Part shown: positions 50,893 through 59,962 of the stretch, piece after piece
Layout: every line of letters begins with the position of its first letter
Numbering within the stretch: position 1 is the stretch's first letter
DNA from: PRDV01 sp963710865
GTDB taxonomy: Bacteria; Babelota; Babeliae; Babelales; Babelaceae
DNA length: 64,000 nucleotides
Direction: 5' to 3'
NCBI GenBank assembly: GCA_963710865.1
Contig: CAVQBR010000002.1
Coordinates: 806,001 to 870,000 of the forward strand
Notes under the pieces: model-generated
Database searches by the model: none
Told to the model about the DNA's origin: nothing
The model's input: the letters and a program-made list of their open reading frames with translations, nothing else
Made by a program: the position numbers and the translations under genes

Positions 50893-51552
50893 TTATGGAA
50901 ACCTGCCAATGTCGAGTTTCTTCCAATCAGTATCAAATAATGCTCTACCTTTGTCGGTTAAGGGATGATTGAGCAATGATTGAAACAGTGCAACAGGCAC
51001 AGTCGAGATGTCTGCTCCTGCGAGAGCTGCGCGATGTAGATGGAGTGATGAGCGGATTGAGGCCGCAAGCAACTGTGTTTGAAAGTTGTAGGTATCGAGC
51101 ATGATTCTTAAGTCCTTGATAAGATCAATGCCATCGGTCTCAGTATCATCTAATCGTCCTATGAAGGGTGAAATATAGTTGACTCCTAATTTAGCCATAA
51201 GAAGCCCTTGATTGAGTGAAAAGAGAAGTGTTATATTGACGGGGACCTTTTCTTGTACGAGCTTGTGAATAATGGGTAGATATTCATACGCGCAGGGGAT
51301 CTTTACGACGACATTGGGAGCAATTCGAGCAAGTGCTTGTGCTTGATGATAGGCTAGTTGAGGATCATTTTCGGTAACTTCAATACTGACAGGCCGCGGA
51401 TGCACGAGAGCACACAACTTTGTCAGGAGCTCCAACGGAGTCCCTCCTTCCTTGCTCAGTAAAGTTGGATTGGTTGTAATGCCATCAACGAGTCCTGTAA
51501 CGAGTGCTTCATTGATGGCGTTAAAATGTGCTGTATCTAAGAAGATTTTCAT
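50893..51552 (-). CDS. Transaldolase, fructose-6-phosphate-aldolase-like subfamily
   Basis: This 219-residue protein matches the short transaldolase/FSA group. Marks are MKIFLDTAHFNAINEAL, DGITTNPTLLSKEGG, the Schiff-base segment VVVKIPCAYE (Lys 84), NITLLFSLNQGLLMAKLGVNYISPFIGR and VPVALFQSLLNHPLTDKG. Short members are often true transaldolases, linking pentose phosphate and glycolysis. The length is normal and no residues are missing, so it is probably active. Decayed copies of its 5' part lie at 54262-54470 and 57160-57373 and of its 3' end at 50637-50712. Confidence 0.95.
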   Translation of the reverse strand: MKIFLDTAHFNAINEALVTGLVDGITTNPTLLSKEGGTPLELLTKLCALVHPRPVSIEVTENDPQLAYHQAQALARIAPNVVVKIPCAYEYLPIIHKLVQEKVPVNITLLFSLNQGLLMAKLGVNYISPFIGRLDDTETDGIDLIKDLRIMLDTYNFQTQLLAASIRSSLHLHRAALAGADISTVPVALFQSLLNHPLTDKGRALFDTDWKKLDIGRFP

Positions 51553-51589
51553 TCTATGCCCTACGGTATGACCTGGTTAGGTTGTACCA

Positions 51590-51900
51590 TACTGGAGCAA
51601 GCTACGTCAAGATACGACGAAATTAATTAACGTATCAGGTACATAGATGATATTCTTAATCTCTTTACCGCCATTTACTAATTTGGTCTTGTGCAAGTGG
51701 TTCAATGTCTGATACTAATGTTCCTCGTTGTGTATCAAGGGTTCCTCGTAACTTACCATTGACGTGTATGACTACGTCGTGGTAGTTTCTATCGTTAGTG
51801 CAGGATCATATGTGGCGCACGTACAGTCAGCTAATGATCTATGGAGTATAAGCTCGAGAAGTTCACTTGTTATGCGAGATAAGAAGCACGGAGTGCCTCA
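51590..51900 (-). pseudogene. Decayed leuS 3' fragment, copy 1
   Basis: About 300 nt match the leuS 3' end (57360-57640), with the stop region and the AATTAATTAACGTATC block retained. A stretch coding the last 20 or so residues of LeuRS is deleted or frameshifted. It is almost identical to the copy at 54470. Confidence 0.8.
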
Positions 51901-51928
51901 AAGCTTCTGCTTTCATTTAAGGAAAGAA

Positions 51929-51951
51929 GCTCTCGCTATCATAGCGAGAGC
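51929..51951 (-). terminator. Terminator of secreted repeat protein copy 1
   Basis: GCTCTCGCTA (51929-51938) pairs perfectly with TAGCGAGAGC (51942-51951). On the minus strand TTCTTTCC follows. Confidence 0.75.
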
Positions 51952-51985
51952 CTGGTAATAGGGATTTCTTCAGTATGTGAGGATT

Positions 51986-54052
51986 TTAAAAAGAAAAACC
52001 ACCTTGATCCATTGTACTAAATAAATTGGCAGCGCTATTCATGATTGCCGGACTTTCTTTAATAAGCGCTTCGCCTAGGACATAATTTGCATTCTGTCCT
52101 CTGTGATGGTGTCTTGCCGCGGCAGCTGCATGATGTGGAGCCGCTTGAGCATGAGTTGTTGCCTGTGGTTGAGCAGAAGCACCAGCAGCCACGGTAGGCG
52201 CTAGAGCGGTGGCGGCAGGCTTGAGATCATTAATGCCTGAAGGTTGCAGAAATGAATAGTCTGGATTTGATTGAAAAGGCGAAATATATGCAGGGTAACA
52301 TGCTTCTTTTATTGCGCGAACAATACTGGCAACTATTGCCGGTCCGCTAGCTGAGTTTCCACTATTTCGCATGCTTTCTGGTATCAGAGATGAATATTCA
52401 GGGTGCGACAGAAAAGCAGAAATATACAAAATGAAGGATGATTCAGGTGTGATCGCTGCGTCCTTTTGGATGTTAGCATTCTTTTTTAATGGTTTGTGGC
52501 GATTATACCTAAAGGATTCTTTTGCTTCTGGAGTAATCTTCGCCCCTGCATTTACTAAAATTTGAGCACATTGCCAATGGCTTTTGAAAGCTGCCATTTC
52601 TAGTATACCTAGAGGGCAGCCTGAGACATTAACATCAAGGTGAGGACATCTGACAGCACATTCTAAGACAACTGGACAATTCTCTTGTGCTAGATGATAT
52701 AAAAAATCGTTACTTGCTTCTCCTATTCTTGAATTCAATAGATAACGCAAGAGCTCTAGATAATTATTATACAAATTGCTCTGTTTGTATGAGGGTAAGG
52801 ATCGAGAATAACCCTTATCAACTATATAATTAATTAAGGCTTTTGGCGTATTAAAATTGCAAGTTGAGGGCACATCAAAGACTTTTCTAAGAGCTATGTC
52901 TTTATAGAGTTCGGAATGTGTAGAATCCAATTGACTTACTATCAGTTCCTTGATAAGAATGATCGTGCAAGTATCAAGCTGACTACATGTTTTGTAAAGA
53001 TACTCAACGAACTCAATGAACCCCTTATCCGCCTCTCCTTTAAATAGTCTTTCCGCATGCATCATGAAAATGTTTACCATGTTTACATTTCCACGTTGAA
53101 TTGCTGCTTGGCAGCACTTTCTAAAAATTTCTTCTTTCTTCTTTGCCATGTCTTCCGTTGCTAGTTGGCTAGCCGGCTTCATTGCTATAGCAAAGAGTAG
53201 GTCAGCTGTCTTTTGAACATCATTTGCTCCTATTGCTCGACTCAGCTCAAGTCCCAATTCAGGTAATGCGAGTACATGATAAGTAGGTCGCTTCGCCATC
53301 ATGGCTACCGCTGCCGCTGCTAGAGTAGGATTCGTGTGAGATGCCGCAGGATTGCTTCTCGAATGATGGGAGTGAGATTTTTTGGACTTTTTCTCTTTGT
53401 CCGCCGTATGCCCTGTGGTCTGCCCTTTATGTTCTTCCGATCGGAACCATTCACAAAGGTCCTTACTCGGGCTTGCAGCAGCTGCGGCACTTAGGGTCAG
53501 CGAAGCTGATGGGTTGCTGCGCGAATGATGAGAGTGCGATTTCTTGGATGATTTTTCTTTTTTAACAGGTTCAGACCGACCTAATTTTTCAATCTTTTCG
53601 ATTAACCTGGAGCCTTGCTCATGAGCCCATCGTGCATCGGATTCCTGAGCTTTTTTGGCGTAGAATAATGCCATTTCTGTATCTGCAGGTATGACTTTTC
53701 CGGCAAAATAGCTTTGAGCTAGAACTGCATAGGCTCGATCTCGCAGAGGAAGATCGATAGTCTGTTCTTTAAGGATCTTTGCATATTCAAATGCTATGTC
53801 AGGTTTAACCGCTGTGGCATCGCTACCAGTGTGATAGATACTCATCATAGTGCCGAGTATGGTATAATAGTCTTCAGACTTTTGTTCAACTTGCGTCAAA
53901 GCTTGCTTGTAATAACCCAAAGCAGAGAGCCAATTATTTGCTGCATAGTATTCATTAGCTTTACTTAAAGCTTCATTTTTTGCACTAGTTCTAACCATGG
54001 CTTCTAGCGAAACAATGTTTACCATTAAAAATGCAAGTAATAGGGTTTTCAT
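51986..54052 (-). CDS. Large secreted TPR-like/ankyrin-like repeat protein, copy 1
   Basis: The ATG at 54052 follows AAGGAG by 6 nt; an upstream TTG lies on that site. The protein has 688 residues. A signal peptide (MKTLLLAFLMVNIVSLEAM) precedes a TPR/Sel1-like helical part (about 25-160, NEYYAANNWLSALGYYKQAL). A His/Ser/Lys-rich linker follows with two copies of KKSHSHHSRSNP. The middle (about 240-400) is helical. Around 480-530 there are one or two ankyrin-like units (LGILEMAAFKSHWQCAQILV). The C-terminus is Ala/His-rich and ends GEALIKESPAIMNSAANLFS. It is nearly identical to copy 2 in the first half and its last 30 residues but diverges in between. The function is unknown; it looks like a host-contact protein. 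Confidence 0.85.
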   Translation of the reverse strand: MKTLLLAFLMVNIVSLEAMVRTSAKNEALSKANEYYAANNWLSALGYYKQALTQVEQKSEDYYTILGTMMSIYHTGSDATAVKPDIAFEYAKILKEQTIDLPLRDRAYAVLAQSYFAGKVIPADTEMALFYAKKAQESDARWAHEQGSRLIEKIEKLGRSEPVKKEKSSKKSHSHHSRSNPSASLTLSAAAAASPSKDLCEWFRSEEHKGQTTGHTADKEKKSKKSHSHHSRSNPAASHTNPTLAAAAVAMMAKRPTYHVLALPELGLELSRAIGANDVQKTADLLFAIAMKPASQLATEDMAKKKEEIFRKCCQAAIQRGNVNMVNIFMMHAERLFKGEADKGFIEFVEYLYKTCSQLDTCTIILIKELIVSQLDSTHSELYKDIALRKVFDVPSTCNFNTPKALINYIVDKGYSRSLPSYKQSNLYNNYLELLRYLLNSRIGEASNDFLYHLAQENCPVVLECAVRCPHLDVNVSGCPLGILEMAAFKSHWQCAQILVNAGAKITPEAKESFRYNRHKPLKKNANIQKDAAITPESSFILYISAFLSHPEYSSLIPESMRNSGNSASGPAIVASIVRAIKEACYPAYISPFQSNPDYSFLQPSGINDLKPAATALAPTVAAGASAQPQATTHAQAAPHHAAAAARHHHRGQNANYVLGEALIKESPAIMNSAANLFSTMDQGGFSF

Positions 54053-54165
54053 AGACAACTCCTTTTTAGTAAAATAGTATAAGGATTAAGGTAACGGCTG
54101 ATATGAAATTGAATGATAAGGTATCAGACTATTTAAGCACAGCTGCAAGAGCTTTTCTAGGTGCA

Positions 54166-54192
54166 AAGACTTGAATTTTTTAAACAAGTCTT
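54166..54192. other. Hairpin upstream of copy 1 (duplicated upstream of copy 2)
   Basis: AAGACTTG (54166-54173) pairs with CAAGTCTT (54185-54192) over an AT loop. The same sequence recurs near 57057-57082, because the whole upstream region is duplicated. Confidence 0.6.
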
Positions 54193-54261
54193 CAACAAAG
54201 TACTATGAACAATACCTGAAGTCAATGAAAAAATCTTTGTTCCCTTAAGTCGCCACTCTGT

Positions 54262-54470
54262 TTTTCAGAGCCATAGCTTGATCTGGATAATCTTCGGTAA
54301 CTTCTGAGGGACCGTGGATGTTCTAGGGCACACAACGGAGGATTTAAGTGAATCCCCCTTCCTCGTTCCTCGCAGTGTTGGATTTGTAGTAATGCAGTCA
54401 AAGAGCCGTATTGAGCGCCTCGGTGGTTGCGGCATACAACATGACCTAGGTAGGTTGTACCATACTGGAG
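54262..54470 (-). pseudogene. Decayed transaldolase 5' fragment, copy 1
   Basis: It follows 51360-51610 with deletions: the segments around CTTCGGTAACTTC, CACACAAC, GGAGGA, GTTGGATTTGTAGTAATGC and GACCTAGGTAGGTTGTACC match in order. The gene start region and its upstream flank are the best-preserved parts. Confidence 0.7.
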
Positions 54471-54780
54471 CAAGCTACGTCAAGATACGATGAAATTAAT
54501 TAACGTATCAGGTACATAGATGATATTCTTAATCTCTTTACCGCCATTTACTAATTTGGTCTTGTGCAAGTGGTTCAATGTCTGATACTTCCTCGTTGTG
54601 TACCAAGGGTTCCTCGTAACTTACCATTGACCTGTATGACTATAGTCGTTAGTGCAGGATCATGTGTGGCCCAAGTACAGTCAGCTAATGATCTATGGAG
54701 TATAAGCTCGAGAAGTTCACTTGTTATGCGACGTGTCATTGTAGATAAGAAATACGGAGTGCCTCAAAGCTTCTGCTTTC
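54470..54780 (-). pseudogene. Decayed leuS 3' fragment, copy 2
   Basis: It is nearly the same as 51590-51900 apart from small indels, and is homologous to 57360-57660 at the end of the intact leuS. Confidence 0.8.
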
Positions 54781-54794
54781 ATTTAAGGAAAGAA

Positions 54795-54817
54795 GCTCTC
54801 GCTATCATAGCGAGAGC
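54795..54817 (-). terminator. Terminator of secreted repeat protein copy 2
   Basis: It is the same 10-bp perfect stem (GCTCTCGCTA and TAGCGAGAGC) as after copy 1, at 54795-54804 and 54808-54817. Confidence 0.75.
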
Positions 54818-54851
54818 CTGGTAATAGGGATTTCTTCAGCATGTGAGGATT

Positions 54852-56942
54852 TTAAAAAGAAAAACCACCTTGATCCATTGTACTAAATAAATTGGCAGCG
54901 CTATTCATGATTGCCGGACTTTCTTTAATAAGCGCTTCGCCTAGTACATAATTTCCATTGTGTCCTCTATGATGAGTCGCCGCGGAGCGTCTGACGTGTG
55001 ATACTGCGGCATGATGATGTGCGGGAGCTGCGACAGTCTGTGGCGCATTGTAAGATGGATGAGCAATGGCGGGCACGGAATCATTGATGCTTGGAGGTTG
55101 CATAGATGAATATCCTGGATTAGACAGAAAAGGCAAAATATAAGCATCATGAGCAGATTCTTTTATCGTACCAACAATACTTGCAACGATTGCCGGACCG
55201 TTAGCGGCGTTTCCGCTGCTTCGCATGCTCTCTGGTATCATCGATGAATATTCAGGGTGGGACAAGAAAGTCGAAATATATAAAGAATAAGAAGATTCAG
55301 GTGTGAATGCGGTGTCTTTGGTAATAGTAGCATTTTTTTTAATCTTAACCATTCTCAAATCCTTGCTTAGTTGATATGCCCATAGACCTGGAAAAATTAT
55401 GCCATCCGCATTTAGAAGGATTTGTGCTGATTGCCAATTTTTTTTTTCGATAGCTAGGGCAAGTGGAGACATCACCGCTTCTTTGCCTTGTTTGCCTTCT
55501 TCCGCTAACCAATCTTTTGCCGTGACTGGGCTTTGGTTAATATCAATATATGGACTCTTTGTGGCAACTTCCAGTAGACTTGCTTGATTCTTAGAGGCTA
55601 AGTCCCAGCAGAGAGTTTTATCAAAGCTAATGATAGATGAATTCAATAAATAACCGAATACTTCAGGGGCAAGAGTGTCATGACGCACATAGCGAGGATA
55701 GCCTTTGTCGATTATATAATTAATTAAAGCTTTTTTTGTTTCAAAATTGCAGGTTGATCCTGAGCTACAAGCTTCGGTTAAAGCCGAATTTCTGTATACT
55801 TCTGAGCTAGTAGAATCTAGGTGGCACACTATGAGCTCAGCCATAAGAATGATCGTGCAAGTATCAATCTGACTACATGCTTTGTAAAGATACTCAACGA
55901 ACTCAATGAGCCCCTTATCCGTCTCTCCTTTAAATAGTCTTTCCGCATGCATCATGAAAATGTTCACTATGTTTACATTTCCTCGTTGAATTGCTGCTTG
56001 GCAGCACTTTCTAAAAATTTCTTCTTTCTTCTTTGCCATGTCTTCCATTGCTAGTTGGCTAGCCGGCTTCATTGCTATAGCAAAGAGTAGGTCAGCTGTC
56101 TTTTGAACATCATTTGCTCCTATTGCTCGACTCAGCTCAAGTCCCAATTCAGGTAATGCGAGTACATGATAAGTAGGTCGCTTCGCCATCATGGCTACCG
56201 CTGCCGCTGCTAGAGTAGGATTCGTGTGAGATGCTGCAGGATTGCTTCTCGAATGATGGGAGTGAGATTTTTTGGACTTTTTCTCTTTGTCCGCCGTATG
56301 CCCTGTGGTCTGCCCTTTATGTTCTTCCGATCGGAACCATTCACAAAGGTCCTTACTCGGGCTTGCAGCAGCTGCGGCACTTAGGGTCAGCGAAGCTGAT
56401 GGGTTGCTGCGCGAATGATGAGAGTGCGATTTCTTGGATGATTTTTCTTTTTTAACAGGTTCAGACCGACCTAATTTTTCAATCTTTTCGATTAACCTGG
56501 AGCCTTGTTCATGAGCCCATCGTGCATCGGATTCCTGAGCTTTTTTGGCGTAGAATAATGCCATTTCTGTATCTGAAGGTATGACTTTTCCGGCAAAATA
56601 GCTTTGAGCTAGAACTGCATAGGCTCGATCTCGCATAGGAAGATCGATAGTCTGTTCTTTAAGGATCTTTGCATATTCAAATGCTATGTCAGGTTTAACC
56701 GCTGTGGCATCGCTACCAGTGTGATAGATACTCATCATAGTGCCGAGTATGGTATAATAGTCTTCAGACTTTTGTTCAACTTGCGTCAAAGCTTGCTTGT
56801 AATAACCCAAAGCAGAGAGCCAATTATTTGCTGCATAGTATTCATTAGCTTTACTTAAAGCTTCATTTTTTGCACTAGTTCTAACCATGGCTTCTAGCGA
56901 AACAATGTTTACCATTAAAAATACAAGTAATAAGGTTTTCAT
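54852..56942 (-). CDS. Large secreted TPR-like/ankyrin-like repeat protein, copy 2
   Basis: This 696-residue protein has the same start context (AAGGAG, ATG at 56942) and the same signal peptide as copy 1. Residues 1 to about 370 differ from copy 1 at only a handful of positions. From the LDSTSSEVYRNSAL region to about 660 the two are strongly diverged in a patchwork manner: here SPYIDINQSP, then PLALAIEKKNWQSAQILLNA, an ankyrin-like unit. The C-terminal 35 residues again match. A recombination or gene-conversion tract covering the first half, or strong diversifying selection on the second, would explain this. The Ala/His-rich end has VRRSAATHHRGHNGNYVLGE. Function unknown. Confidence 0.85.
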   Translation of the reverse strand: MKTLLLVFLMVNIVSLEAMVRTSAKNEALSKANEYYAANNWLSALGYYKQALTQVEQKSEDYYTILGTMMSIYHTGSDATAVKPDIAFEYAKILKEQTIDLPMRDRAYAVLAQSYFAGKVIPSDTEMALFYAKKAQESDARWAHEQGSRLIEKIEKLGRSEPVKKEKSSKKSHSHHSRSNPSASLTLSAAAAASPSKDLCEWFRSEEHKGQTTGHTADKEKKSKKSHSHHSRSNPAASHTNPTLAAAAVAMMAKRPTYHVLALPELGLELSRAIGANDVQKTADLLFAIAMKPASQLAMEDMAKKKEEIFRKCCQAAIQRGNVNIVNIFMMHAERLFKGETDKGLIEFVEYLYKACSQIDTCTIILMAELIVCHLDSTSSEVYRNSALTEACSSGSTCNFETKKALINYIIDKGYPRYVRHDTLAPEVFGYLLNSSIISFDKTLCWDLASKNQASLLEVATKSPYIDINQSPVTAKDWLAEEGKQGKEAVMSPLALAIEKKNWQSAQILLNADGIIFPGLWAYQLSKDLRMVKIKKNATITKDTAFTPESSYSLYISTFLSHPEYSSMIPESMRSSGNAANGPAIVASIVGTIKESAHDAYILPFLSNPGYSSMQPPSINDSVPAIAHPSYNAPQTVAAPAHHHAAVSHVRRSAATHHRGHNGNYVLGEALIKESPAIMNSAANLFSTMDQGGFSF

Positions 56943-57159
56943 AGACAACTCCTTTTTAGTAAAATAGTATAAGGATTAAGGTAACGGCTGATATGAAATT
57001 GAATGATAAGGTATCAGACTATTTAAGCACAGCTGCAAGAGCTTTTCTAGGTGCAAAGACTTGAATTTTTTAAACAAGTCTTCAACAAAGTACTATGAAC
57101 AATACCTGAAGTCAATGAAAAAATCTTTGTTCCCTTAAGTCGCTACTCTGTTTTCAAGA

Positions 57160-57373
57160 GCCATAGCATGATCTGTTCTTAATAATCTTCGGTAACTTCT
57201 GAGGGACCGTGGATGTATTAGGGTACACAACGGAGGATTTAAGTGAATCCCCCTTCCTCGTTCCTCACAGTGTTGGATTTGTAGTAATGCAGTCAAAGAG
57301 CCTATTGAGCGCCTCGGTGGTTGCGGCATACACCATGACCTAGGTAGGTTGTACCATACTGGAGCAAGCTACG
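57160..57373 (-). pseudogene. Decayed transaldolase 5' fragment, copy 2
   Basis: It is almost the same as 54262-54470 and homologous to the start of the intact transaldolase. It abuts the intact leuS stop. The order transaldolase fragment then leuS recurs three times in the region. Confidence 0.7.
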
Positions 57374-59809
57374 TCAAGATACGATGAAATTAATTAACGT
57401 ATCGGGCACATAGATGATATTCTTAATCTCTTTTCCTTCAAGCCATTTACTAATTTGTGCTTGTGCAAGTGGTTCAATGTCTGATACTAACGTTCCTCTT
57501 TGTGTATCAAGGGTTCCTCGTAACTTACCATTGACCTGTATGACTATAGTCGTGGTAGTTTCTACCGTTAATGCTGGATCATAGCTAGGCCAGGTGCAGT
57601 CAGCTAAGGACTTATGGAGTATAAGCTCGAGAAGTTCACTTGCCATATGCGGTGCCATAGATGATAAGAGGACGCAGAGTGATTCAAGAGTTTTCCTACT
57701 GAGTTTAAGATTGTTCGTAACGGCATCATGAGAAAACTCCATAAATGCCGCAATGGCCGTATTTGGCTTAAAATGATCAAGCCGCTCTTGAAATGCTTTT
57801 ATGAACCGGTGCACTCGTTTTGTTGCATCGAGGTCTTCGGTTTCTTCAGGAGCAAGGAGTGTCTGGGGATGTGTTGCATAGGTCCAAAACCGTTGCAAGA
57901 AACGCTTAATACCTTCAAGGCCGCTATCTTGCCATTCACAATCAAGCTCCGGCGGTCCCATGAAGAGGATATACATCCTTAAGACATCGGAGCCATACTG
58001 CTGAACAATCTCGTCGGGATTGACGACGTTGCCTTTCGATTTAGACATTTTTTCAACGAGTCCTGATTTCTCTGAGTATTTGGTAATCATTCCTTGATTA
58101 AACAGGTGAGAAAAGGGTTCATCAAAGGGAAGGTAACCAAGATCAAACAGTACTTTCACGTAAAAACGTGCATACAACAGATGCAAAATCGCATGCTCGA
58201 CACCTCCTACATAGAGATCTACGGGCAACCAGTATTGCATATCCTTATCATCAAATGGTTTATCTGATAATTCAGGGTTTGGATAGCGCAAGAAATACCA
58301 ACAGGACCCCGCCCATTGAGGCATCGTGTTTGTTTCGCGCTTTGCCGGGCCTTTACATGTTGGACAGGACACGTTTACCCAGTCTGGTATGTTTGCAAGT
58401 GGAGATTCACCTGTGCCAGTTGGTTGATAGTTTTCAACATAGGGTAAGAGTACAGGAAGATCCGATTCAGGTACTGGTACAATTCCACAGTGAGGACAGT
58501 GAATAAGGGGAATCGGTTCACCCCAGTAACGCTGACGTGAGAAGATCCAGTCCCGTAATTTATAGGCAGTTTTACGATTTCCTTTACCGATCCGTTCAAG
58601 AGTATCTATAATAGCTTCTTTTGCTTGCGTAAAGACTTCAAGTCCGTCAAACTGCCCACTAGCCATGAGGATACCATCACCTATATATGCTTTTGCAAGT
58701 TTGCCCTCATCGGTATATTCTACAGTCGGTGAGCTGACTACTTGTCGAATGGGAAGATTATGGGTCTTTGCAAACTCAAAATCTCGGACATCGTGACCTG
58801 GTACTCCCATGACAATACCGGTGCCATAATCTTTAAGCACAAAGTTCGCCAGGAAAATGGGAATAGGTTCCTTTGTGAGCGGATGCTCAGCATAGGTGCC
58901 AGTAAAGACTCCTGTCTTAACTTCCATGTCTGCAAGGCGTTCCGTGCCGGTCATTGCGCTAAACTGTCGTTGATATTCCATAAGTGCAGTAAGATACTCT
59001 GGATTGGCAAGACGGGCGACAAGGTCATGGTCGGGGGCCATAGCAAGGAAGGTAACGCCATAGAGTGTTCCAGGGACGGTTGTATATACAGGAATATCTG
59101 TCGTTCCAACGCTGAACATAATTTCAGCGCCTTCACTCTTTCCAATCCAATTGCGTTGCATCACTTTTACTTTTTCAGGCCACTCAAGGCGATCAAGTCC
59201 TTCAAGGAGTTTGTCAGCATAGTCGGTAATTTTAAGTATCCACTGGCGAATATCCTTATGCTGAACAACGGTACCACAACGGTCGCAACGTCCATTGACT
59301 ACTTCTTCATTAGCAAGACCAGTTAAATCTTTTGGACACCAATTAATGGGCATTACCCCTTCATAAGCGAGGCCAGCTTTGAACATTTGAAGGAATATCC
59401 ATTGGGTCCATTTGTAATAAGCGGGATCAGTTGTATTGAGCTCTTTTGACCAATCATATAGTGCGGCAACTTCCTGAAGTTGCGTTTTAAAATGGGCAAT
59501 GTTAGTAGCTGTGCTCAGTGCTGGATTGATCCCCTTTATAATTGCATCATTTTCTGCAGGGAGACCAAACGCATCCCATCCCATAGGATGCAATATGTTG
59601 TATCCTTGGAGCCATTTTGCACGAGTATAGACATCAGACAGGACATAGCCTCTCCAGTGGCCTACGTGAAGACCCGATCCTGAAGGATAGGGAAACATAT
59701 CAAGACAATAAAACTTCTTTCCTGATCCAGTTGGCTTGCTCTGTCCGTCGGGCTTTTCTTGCCAGCGGCGTTGCCATTTCTTTTCTATCTCGTGAACTTT
59801 GTAGTGCAT
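57374..59809 (-). CDS. leuS: Leucyl-tRNA synthetase
   Basis: This 811-residue class I synthetase attaches leucine to tRNA-Leu. The HIGH motif appears as GLHVGHWRGY (HVGH at 48-51), and the KMSKS loop as EKMSKSKGNVV. The CP1 editing insertion lies between them, with the TVPGTLYGVTFLAMAPDHDL segment (the conserved T-rich start and D near GHDVRDFEFA). Zinc-type Cys pairs C-P-x-C occur (CPHCG, CPTCK). The C-terminal leucine-specific domain is present. The length suits a bacterial LeuRS. The 3' end has been copied twice nearby. Confidence 0.98.
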   Translation of the reverse strand: MHYKVHEIEKKWQRRWQEKPDGQSKPTGSGKKFYCLDMFPYPSGSGLHVGHWRGYVLSDVYTRAKWLQGYNILHPMGWDAFGLPAENDAIIKGINPALSTATNIAHFKTQLQEVAALYDWSKELNTTDPAYYKWTQWIFLQMFKAGLAYEGVMPINWCPKDLTGLANEEVVNGRCDRCGTVVQHKDIRQWILKITDYADKLLEGLDRLEWPEKVKVMQRNWIGKSEGAEIMFSVGTTDIPVYTTVPGTLYGVTFLAMAPDHDLVARLANPEYLTALMEYQRQFSAMTGTERLADMEVKTGVFTGTYAEHPLTKEPIPIFLANFVLKDYGTGIVMGVPGHDVRDFEFAKTHNLPIRQVVSSPTVEYTDEGKLAKAYIGDGILMASGQFDGLEVFTQAKEAIIDTLERIGKGNRKTAYKLRDWIFSRQRYWGEPIPLIHCPHCGIVPVPESDLPVLLPYVENYQPTGTGESPLANIPDWVNVSCPTCKGPAKRETNTMPQWAGSCWYFLRYPNPELSDKPFDDKDMQYWLPVDLYVGGVEHAILHLLYARFYVKVLFDLGYLPFDEPFSHLFNQGMITKYSEKSGLVEKMSKSKGNVVNPDEIVQQYGSDVLRMYILFMGPPELDCEWQDSGLEGIKRFLQRFWTYATHPQTLLAPEETEDLDATKRVHRFIKAFQERLDHFKPNTAIAAFMEFSHDAVTNNLKLSRKTLESLCVLLSSMAPHMASELLELILHKSLADCTWPSYDPALTVETTTTIVIQVNGKLRGTLDTQRGTLVSDIEPLAQAQISKWLEGKEIKNIIYVPDTLINFIVS

Positions 59810-59898
59810 ATTCCATCCTAGTAAGTATGATGCGTTCTTTCGTCTACTTTACACTATTTACCGAGTTTGAGAATAGAGTTTGTCTGAAAAAGTTTTAC

Positions 59899-59928
59899 TT
59901 GACATGTATGCGCAATAATTATTATAAT
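59899..59928 (+). promoter_or_regulatory. Consensus sigma-70 promoter for the second DEAD-box gene
   Basis: TTGACA (59899-59904) and TATAAT (59923-59928) match consensus exactly and are separated by 18 nt, about 35 nt upstream of the ATG at 59963. Confidence 0.8.
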
Positions 59929-59962
59929 ATAATTGTATAATAGAAAATTTAGAAAGGGAAGT

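Noticed and set aside
51986..56942. Insertion sequence carrying the secreted repeat protein
   Set aside because: No transposase, terminal inverted repeats or short target duplications are seen; the flanks are gene pieces from tandem duplication.
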